Of a stretch of DNA of 10,911 nt, positions 6,174-10,911 are shown piece after piece (within the stretch, counting starts at the first letter, position 1; each line of letters starts with the position of its first letter). The position numbers were made by a program, and so were the translations under genes. The DNA is from Planctomycetaceae bacterium. GTDB lineage: Bacteria; Planctomycetota; Planctomycetia; Pirellulales; Pirellulaceae. The stretch covers positions 1 to 10,911 of the forward strand of contig JAKEHX010000061.1 of NCBI GenBank assembly GCA_022614795.1, in the 5' to 3' direction. The notes under the pieces were generated by a model. That model was not told the origin of the DNA, did not search any database, and saw nothing but the letters and a program-made list of their open reading frames with translations.

Positions 6174-6526
6174 GAGAAGGACAGGAAAATGAACAACCAC
6201 CAGACTCCAGCGACGGAAAGTGCTCCCTTCGCACTTCGCGGGCCAAAGGTGGACGCTAACTATTCTAGCTGTTCTAAGGTTAAGGGCGCGATTAGCCTGT
6301 TTGTCGCTGTAAGTCGTTGTGGCGCAATGAATCGAGCGGCCGATAAGCGCGAGTTTTTTGGAAGATTAATTGTGTGCCAAAAGGGCGACTTCGGCGGTAG
6401 CAAGGGCACGAACCCCGGCGCTGTTGGGCAAGCGAGGCAAGTCAGGGCGAGGACGAGGACGAGGCGACGAGAACGGTGATGAGGAGCTACGATGATCTCT
6501 CCCATCCTCTCTCCAGGAGCTTTGCC

Positions 6527-7840
6527 ATGCTGAACGAATCCACGCGACGCGAATTCTTGCAGGCCACCTCGGCTGCGATGGCGGCTGGGACACTCGGTGC
6601 CGCCACGGCCTCGGCCGCGCAAGGGGCCGGCGGAAAACTCGTCGTCGCCCTCGTCGGCTGCGGCGGGCGCGGAACGCACGACGCGGGCCTGTTTAAGAAC
6701 ACGCCCGGCGTCGAGCTGGCATATGTCTGCGATGTGGATGAGGCCCGCCGCGATTCGGCGGCCAGGTCGCTGGGCGTTCCCGCGGGCAGGGCTCTGGCCG
6801 ATATGCGGAAGGTGCTGGACGACAAATCGGTCGACATCGTGATCGTCGCCACCCCCGATCACTGGCATTCGCCGGCCGCGATTCTGGCGTGCGATGCCGG
6901 CAAGCACGTCTATGTCGAGAAGCCGATCTCGCACAACATCCGCGAAAGCCGGCTATTGGTCGAAGCGGCCCGGCGGAACAAGGTGCATGTGCAGCATGGC
7001 ACGCAATGCCGCAGCACGCCGATGATGATCGAGGCGGTGAAGCTGCTCAGGGACGGAATCATCGGCGACGTGCTCTCGGCGAAGTGCTGGAACATTCAGC
7101 GGCGCGGCGAGCTGCCCGCCGGTCGCGACACGGACCCGCCGCCCGGATTTGATTACGACAGTTGGGTCGGGCCGGCGACGATGATTCCGTACCGCACCAA
7201 CCGCGTCCACAACCGCTGGACGATGTGGCATCACTTTGGCGCGGGCGAAGCGGGCAACGACGGCGTGCACGATCTCGATTACACACGCTGGGGGCTGGGA
7301 GTCGATGGGCATCCGACCAAGGTCTCCGCCCTCGGCGGAAAATATTTCTTCAATGACGATCAGGAATTCCCCGACACGCAGCAGGCGACGTTTGAATATG
7401 CGAGCGACGCCGCGCCGGGCAGCCGCCGGATGCTGATCTACGAGCAGCGGCTGTGGACGACGAACTACCCGCACCAGTGCGACAGCGGGGCCGAGTTTTA
7501 CGGCACCAAGGGGCAGATGTTCCTCAGCCGCCGCGGCAAGGTCGAGGTGCTCGCCGATCGGAACAAGCCGGTCGAGGTCACGATTGCCCCCGGCGCTCAG
7601 AACGACGTGCTGCACGTGCAGAACCTGTGCGACGCGATTCGTAGTGGGGCGAAGCTGAATGCCGACGCACTGACGGGGCACCTTTCGACGGCGCTGTGCC
7701 ACTGGGCGAACATTGCGACGCGCGTCGGGCGGTCGCTGACGGTCGATCCGCAGGCCGAGAAAGTCGTGGGGGACGACGCGGCCAATGCCCTTGTCCGCCG
7801 CGAATACCGCGAGCACTGGGGCACGCCCCGCGGGGCGTAG
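6527..7840 (+). CDS. Tat-exported Gfo/Idh/MocA-family oxidoreductase
   Basis: A 437-aa NAD(P)-dependent dehydrogenase-like protein. The N-terminus is a twin-arginine signal, STRREFLQ (5-12), followed by an Ala/Gly-rich hydrophobic stretch and cleavage near ASA|AQ (28-30), so it should be exported folded. The Rossmann dinucleotide site is VALVGCGGRGTHDA (40-53). The family motif EKPISHN lies at 131-137, and the C-terminal alpha/beta domain includes GNDGVHDLDYTRWG (243-256), with a likely catalytic His248. The ATG at 6527 is chosen over an in-frame ATG at 6476 because AGGAG sits at 6515-6519 and the Tat motif follows at once. The substrate, probably a sugar or sugar derivative, cannot be inferred. 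Planctomycetes carry many paralogues of this exported type. Confidence 0.93.
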   Translation: MLNESTRREFLQATSAAMAAGTLGAATASAAQGAGGKLVVALVGCGGRGTHDAGLFKNTPGVELAYVCDVDEARRDSAARSLGVPAGRALADMRKVLDDKSVDIVIVATPDHWHSPAAILACDAGKHVYVEKPISHNIRESRLLVEAARRNKVHVQHGTQCRSTPMMIEAVKLLRDGIIGDVLSAKCWNIQRRGELPAGRDTDPPPGFDYDSWVGPATMIPYRTNRVHNRWTMWHHFGAGEAGNDGVHDLDYTRWGLGVDGHPTKVSALGGKYFFNDDQEFPDTQQATFEYASDAAPGSRRMLIYEQRLWTTNYPHQCDSGAEFYGTKGQMFLSRRGKVEVLADRNKPVEVTIAPGAQNDVLHVQNLCDAIRSGAKLNADALTGHLSTALCHWANIATRVGRSLTVDPQAEKVVGDDAANALVRREYREHWGTPRGA

Positions 7841-7844
7841 GGCC

Positions 7845-7961
7845 GTAGTCCCACACTCCGTGTGGGACATGGGGCGGCAAACGTGTTACGTTGCAAGCTC
7901 TGCGACTACATGCCATTGACGACGCCGAGCGCCGCCTGGCCCACACGGAGTGTGGGCCTAC
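7845..7961. repeat. Inverted hairpin pair (REPIN-like, TCC loop) between convergent genes
   Basis: The left hairpin has 9-bp arms GTCCCACAC and GTGTGGGAC around TCC (7848-7868). The right one has 9-bp arms GGCCCACAC and GTGTGGGCC around GGA (7938-7958). GTAG begins at 7845 and CTAC ends at 7961. The outer stem pairs differ between the two copies but stay complementary. The 69-base spacer has no recognised content. The pair separates the ends of the oxidoreductase and tetR genes. Confidence 0.85.
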
Positions 7962-8530
7962 CTGTTGGCCAGGTGAGCTCCAATCACACGCTCCGCCAGC
8001 CGGCGGGCGATGGCGATCGTATCGCGGTTGCCGGTGACTTGCCGCGTCACGTAAGCCCCCTCCATGACGAGGCACAGTTCCTGGGCCAAAGCCCGCGGAT
8101 CGGCCGCGCCCGCTTCGGCAGCCACCGTACTGACGATTTCTTCGATTTCCGATTTGCTCTTGCGCGCGGCGATGTGCGCCGGCTCGTGCGGCAGCGGAAA
8201 CTCCATCGACACATTGACGAAGATGCATCCCTGGAAGTCGTCCGATTTCGTGAGCATCTCGACGACATCCATTAGCGCGCGGAGCTGACCCGCCGGAGAC
8301 TCGCCGCCGCGCTGCCGCATCAATTGGCGAAAAGTGTCCTGCATCCGGCGATTCTGGTCCTCCAGGGCCGACAGCATCAGGTCGTCTTTGCTCTCGAAGT
8401 GCTTGTAGAACGCGGTTTTGCTGATGCCGACGTCTGCCAGGATCTGGTCGAGGCCGACGTTGCGGAAGCCGTCGCGATAGAAGCGTTTGATGGCGGCGTC
8501 GATCAGCCGCTGGCGGGTGTCTGAGGCCAA
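7958..8530 (-). CDS. TetR-family transcriptional regulator
   Basis: A 190-aa one-component regulator. The N-terminal DNA-binding domain shows RLIDAAIKRFYRDGFRNVGL, with the helix-turn-helix ILADVGISKTAFYKHFESK (30-48). The C-terminal ligand domain has an isolated Cys in FQGCIFVN (99-106). A TTG start at 8530 is preferred: GGAG lies eight bases upstream and the product begins directly before the TetR domain. The ATG at 8590 would add 20 unlike residues and lies inside the likely promoter. The TAG stop (7960-7958) belongs to the GTAG of a repeat element. It is divergent from the methyltransferase gene, so autoregulation plus control of that gene is the natural inference. The ligand is unknown. 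Confidence 0.88.
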   Translation of the reverse strand: MASDTRQRLIDAAIKRFYRDGFRNVGLDQILADVGISKTAFYKHFESKDDLMLSALEDQNRRMQDTFRQLMRQRGGESPAGQLRALMDVVEMLTKSDDFQGCIFVNVSMEFPLPHEPAHIAARKSKSEIEEIVSTVAAEAGAADPRALAQELCLVMEGAYVTRQVTGNRDTIAIARRLAERVIGAHLANR

Positions 8531-8555
8531 GTCGAATTCTCCCGGGAAAGAACAG

Positions 8556-8595
8556 AGGTGTACCGGTAGTAAACCCCAGGTGTACCACAAGTCAA
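8556..8595 (-). promoter_or_regulatory. Candidate tetR promoter with two operator boxes
   Basis: AGGTGTACC occurs twice on the plus strand, at 8556-8564 and 8578-8586, 22 bases apart, which is two helical turns. On the minus strand TTGACT (8595-8590) is a good -35. Seventeen bases on, TTACTA (8572-8567) is a weak -10. One box lies in the spacer and the other near the expected transcription start. This placement suits autorepression and could also affect the divergent gene. Confidence 0.45.
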
Positions 8596-8695
8596 CTTAC
8601 CAATCGCGGGCGAGCCGCCTCTTATTGGGCTGCACGCAGCGCCGGTGCTCGTGCGCATCGAGACGTTGACTCACTTGGAAAGCCCGAGAAAACCC

Positions 8696-9475
8696 ATGAA
8701 ACGAATCCTGTTCTTTGCGTATGGCGTCTTCTGCCACCTCCTTTTTCTGGCAGTGTTTGCCTGGCTGGCCGCCTTCGTCGGCAACTTGCTCCTTCCCAAG
8801 ACGATCGATGCGCCGGTGGCCGGCGGGTCCCTTGCCGCGGCCGTCGCCATCGACCTTTTGCTCTTGGCGGCCTTCGCCGTGCAGCATTCGGTCATGGCCC
8901 GGCCGGCATTCAAGCGGCTGTGGACGCGCCTCGTGCCGACCCCCATCGAGCGGAGCACCTACGTGCTGATCTCGAGTCTGGTAACCATCCTGCTCATCTG
9001 GCAGTGGCGGCCGATTCCGCTGGTGATCTGGAATATTCAGCATCCGGTCGGCTGGTGGATCGCCGCGGCCCTCTTTGCCGCCGGCTGGCTGGCGGTGCCG
9101 GTCGTCACGCTGATGATCAGCCACTTCGACCTGTTCGGCACGCGGCAGGTGTGGCTGTACCTTCAAGGGAAGGAATACACGCCGCTGCCCTTCCGCACGC
9201 CGCTGGCCTATGCGTGCGTGCGGCATCCGCTTTACGTCGGTTGGGCACTTTCCTTCTGGGCGACGCCGACGATGACCGCCGGACACCTGCTCTTTGCCGG
9301 CGTGCTGACGGCGTACATGGCGGCGGCCGCCCTGGCGGAAGAGCGCGACCTCGTGGAGGTGTACGGCCAGGTGTACGAGGACTATCGCCGGCGAGTGCCC
9401 ATGTTCGTCCCCGCTCTCCACTTGCTGCACAATCGATCCGACGAGCAGCGCGAGGTGAGCGATTCCGTCTCGTAG
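8696..9475 (+). CDS. Methanethiol S-methyltransferase-like membrane protein (MddA/NnrU/ICMT superfamily)
   Basis: A 259-aa integral membrane methyltransferase with about five to six predicted segments (near 5-28, 48-66, 88-103, 117-140 and 193-212). The SAM-binding C-terminal block typical of the isoprenylcysteine-methyltransferase fold is present: VRHPLYVGW (175-183), FWATPTMTAGHLLF (187-200) and EERDLVEVYG (215-224). The overall sequence, with AVQHSVMARPAFKR (61-74), ERSTYVL and SHFDLFGTRQVWL, matches what I recall of MddA, which methylates methanethiol to dimethyl sulfide using SAM. The ATG at 8696 is chosen since it opens directly into the first membrane helix. An in-frame ATG at 8645 would add a polar stretch. 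The ribosome site is weak. The substrate is an inference from likeness; the superfamily is secure. Confidence 0.82.
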   Translation: MKRILFFAYGVFCHLLFLAVFAWLAAFVGNLLLPKTIDAPVAGGSLAAAVAIDLLLLAAFAVQHSVMARPAFKRLWTRLVPTPIERSTYVLISSLVTILLIWQWRPIPLVIWNIQHPVGWWIAAALFAAGWLAVPVVTLMISHFDLFGTRQVWLYLQGKEYTPLPFRTPLAYACVRHPLYVGWALSFWATPTMTAGHLLFAGVLTAYMAAAALAEERDLVEVYGQVYEDYRRRVPMFVPALHLLHNRSDEQREVSDSVS

Positions 9476-9489
9476 ACAACGTTGTTCGC

Positions 9490-10464
9490 TCACGGAAGCA
9501 TCACGATCGATCCGGTGGTCTTCCGGCCCGCGAGATCGCGATGCACCTGCTGTGCCTCTTGGAGCGCATAGGTGTGGCGGACTTCGAACTTCACTTTCCC
9601 CGACTGGACGATTTCAAACAGCTCCCGGGCCGTCGCCTCCAGGTCGGTGCGGGTCGCGGTATAAGTGGCCAGCGTGGGCCGCGTGACGTAGAGCGATCCC
9701 TTTTGGGTGAGCAGGCTCAGATCCAGCGCCGTCACCGGGCCCGACGCATTGCCGAAGCTGACCATGAGCCCCAGCGGACGCAGGCAGTCGAGCGAGCCCA
9801 GGAACGTGCTTTGGCCGACCGAGTCATAAACCACCGGCACTCCGCGGCCTCCCGTTATTTCACGCACCCGCGGAGCGAAGTCTTCCTTCGTATAGATGAT
9901 CGTGTGATCGCAGCCGTGCGCCTTCGCCAGTTGCGCCTTTTCCGCGGAAGAGACCGTGCCAATCACGGTCGCTCCCAGGGCTTTGAGCCACTGGCAGGCA
10001 ATCAGGCCGACGCCCCCCGCCGCGGCATGCAGCAGCACCGTGTCGCCTGGCTGCACCTTGTAAGTGCGGCGGAGCAGGTACTGCACCGTCATCCCTTTGA
10101 GCATCATGGCGGCGGCCTGCTGGTCCGTGATTCCGCCGGGCAACTTGACGAGGCGGCCCGCAGGCATCACCCGCGCCGCGCAATACGATCCGGGCGGGCC
10201 GCCGGCATAGGCCACGCGGTCGCCCGGCTTGACGTGCGTCACGCCTGGGCCGACCGCCTCGACGATCCCCGCAGCTTCGCTGCCCAGGCCGCTGGGCAGG
10301 GGCAGCGGATAGAGCCCCGAGCGGTGGTAGGTGTCGATGAAGTTGATGCCGATCGCGGTGTGGCGAATCCGCGCCTCGCCTTCGCCGGGATCGCCGACGG
10401 CAACGTCCTCCCACGTGAGGACCTCTGGGCCACCAGTCTGGTAGAAGCGAATGGCCTTGAACAT
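9490..10464 (-). CDS. NADPH:quinone oxidoreductase, QorA/zeta-crystallin type
   Basis: A 324-aa member of the zinc-free medium-chain dehydrogenase family, which reduces quinones or enones with NADPH in the cytoplasm. Seen: a GroES-like N-terminal domain with INFIDTYHRSGLYPLPLPSG (40-59) and GSEAAGIVEAVG (61-72); the Rossmann nucleotide site HAAAGGVGLIACQW (146-159); and YDSVGQ (213-218). The zinc-ligand cysteines of alcohol dehydrogenases are absent, as expected for this subfamily. The length matches E. coli QorA. It is convergent with the methyltransferase gene, with 14 bases between the stops that contain the palindrome ACAACGTTGT. No Shine-Dalgarno is visible and a hairpin repeat lies only ten bases upstream of the ATG. 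Confidence 0.93.
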   Translation of the reverse strand: MFKAIRFYQTGGPEVLTWEDVAVGDPGEGEARIRHTAIGINFIDTYHRSGLYPLPLPSGLGSEAAGIVEAVGPGVTHVKPGDRVAYAGGPPGSYCAARVMPAGRLVKLPGGITDQQAAAMMLKGMTVQYLLRRTYKVQPGDTVLLHAAAGGVGLIACQWLKALGATVIGTVSSAEKAQLAKAHGCDHTIIYTKEDFAPRVREITGGRGVPVVYDSVGQSTFLGSLDCLRPLGLMVSFGNASGPVTALDLSLLTQKGSLYVTRPTLATYTATRTDLEATARELFEIVQSGKVKFEVRHTYALQEAQQVHRDLAGRKTTGSIVMLP

Positions 10465-10467
10465 GAA

Positions 10468-10493
10468 GTAGTAGGCACACTCCGTGTGCCGTC
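10468..10493. repeat. Solitary REP-like hairpin in the qor leader
   Basis: A single unit: GTAG at 10471, then GGCACAC-TCC-GTGTGCC (10474-10490). The 26 bases 10468-10493 are identical to the reverse complement of 671-696, almost 10 kb away. No inverted partner is present. It lies directly upstream of the qor start codon. Confidence 0.85.
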
Positions 10494-10514
10494 AGTTAAG
10501 CTGCTCGCCCCACT

Positions 10515-10520
10515 AATATA
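10515..10520 (-). promoter_or_regulatory. Candidate -10 box for the qor gene
   Basis: On the minus strand this reads TATATT, five of six matches to the consensus. No good -35 is seen 16-18 bases upstream. Transcription from here would give a leader of about 40 bases containing the hairpin at 10474-10490. Confidence 0.3.
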
Positions 10521-10651
10521 GCGGCCCTTGCTAGCGCGGTTCGCGACGCGATTCCGGCTGGACTGCACGAGCCCAACCGCAACATCAGCACGACGCCAAT
10601 TCCAGAATGAACGCTGCACTTACAGCGAACGCGGCTCGAGTAAGTGCCAAC

Positions 10652-10843
10652 TCACTTTGTAGGTTTAGGTGGTGGTTGAGATGTGGCCTCGCGCTGGCGG
10701 TTCTCGGATTCTACACGTGCGGGCTCTTGGGGCGGTTGGGTTTTGGGCAGTGCGGTGCGAGCGGACCAGCGCCGAACATTCATCGCGAGCATTTGGCCGC
10801 GGGCTCGCGCGTCAGGATGCACAGCTTGATTGGACGGATGCAT
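10652..10843 (-). CDS. Hypothetical small basic protein
   Basis: A 63-codon frame rich in Arg, Pro and Gln with no hydrophobic segment, signal peptide or motif I recognise. Its tail (QPPQEPARVESENRQREAT and onward) looks disordered. The ATG at 10843 has AAGGAAG five bases upstream, a fair ribosome site, which is the main support. The frame stays open to the window edge, but the upstream part reads through AT-richer, promoter-like sequence. It could be a genuine lineage-specific small gene or a chance frame. No function is proposed. Confidence 0.4.
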   Translation of the reverse strand: MHPSNQAVHPDARARGQMLAMNVRRWSARTALPKTQPPQEPARVESENRQREATSQPPPKPTK

Positions 10844-10911
10844 GGCAACTTCCTTTCCATGAAGCGAATTTATCTTGATTGGGAAGCACCCCTCAATCGG
10901 GCGGGGCACAC

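Larger units (their letters stand above)
5821..6526. other. Gene-free stretch before the Tat oxidoreductase gene
   Basis: About 700 bases without a credible gene. They hold a hairpin at 6049-6066, a GCCA-loop inverted pair at 6116-6173, and a purine-rich GAGGAC-type run at about 6446-6471. The rest has no recognisable remnant on either strand. The promoter of the downstream gene must lie here or nearer its start, but no convincing -35/-10 pair stands out. Confidence 0.5.

Noticed and set aside
6953..7870. 305-codon minus-strand frame opposite the Tat oxidoreductase
   Set aside because: It is antisense to a gene with full-length domain evidence and shows no recognisable motif.
8531..8590. Upstream ATG start for tetR at 8590
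   Set aside because: It overlaps the candidate -35/-10 region and operator boxes. The TTG at 8530 has a good ribosome site and matches the family N-terminus.
9476..9485. 10-bp palindrome ACAACGTTGT between convergent genes
   Set aside because: It is too short to be a terminator or operator on its own, and has no T-run or second copy.
8920..10521. 533-codon plus-strand open frame across the methyltransferase and qor genes
   Set aside because: Two well-supported genes occupy the region in other frames. The translation is low-complexity Arg/Ala/His text and it crosses a convergent gene junction.

Overview
The window looks like a chromosomal segment from a GC-rich planctomycete, most likely of the Pirellulales. 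The evidence is a Tat-exported Gfo/Idh/MocA oxidoreductase of the kind expanded in that phylum, a fragment of a DUF1553 (PSD1) protein, the peptide TNPKRQRG embedded in a MutY, and many short hairpin repeats. The assignment is an inference from family content, not from a marker gene. No rRNA, tRNA, CRISPR array or complete transposon is visible.

Layout. 145-618 (+) is a YbaK-type aminoacyl-tRNA deacylase. It converges on mutY (697-1788, -) across a 25-bp perfect inverted repeat. mutY is divergent from glgC (2170-3420, +), with two repeat pairs in the gap. A secreted, strikingly eukaryote-like cyclophilin follows (3516-4082, +), convergent with an alpha/beta hydrolase (4146-4937, -). From 4938 to 6526 there is no intact gene. 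This stretch holds the 3' end of an MFS transporter (-) joined directly to an internal piece of a DUF1553 protein (+), plus hairpin repeats. A Tat-exported oxidoreductase (6527-7840, +) is convergent with a TetR repressor (7958-8530, -). The repressor is divergent from a methanethiol S-methyltransferase-like membrane enzyme (8696-9475, +). A QorA-type quinone oxidoreductase (9490-10464, -) and a possible 63-aa hypothetical protein (10652-10843, -) close the window.

How the genes relate. They are mostly single transcription units with unrelated jobs: translation quality control, oxidised-guanine repair, glycogen synthesis, protein folding and redox enzymes. The only clear regulatory pairing is tetR with the methyltransferase gene, whose shared upstream region holds two identical 9-bp boxes 22 bp apart.

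The most notable structure is not a gene. Five intergenic sites hold inverted pairs of short hairpins, and each pair is bounded on the outside by GTAG and CTAC. Stem sequences differ between sites but stay complementary, while the loop is fixed (TCC in one family, GCCA in the other). This matches the known architecture of REP doublets (REPINs) mobilised by RAYT (TnpA-REP) proteins, with two families interspersed here. Two genes (ybaK and tetR) take their TAG stop codon from the GTAG of such an element.
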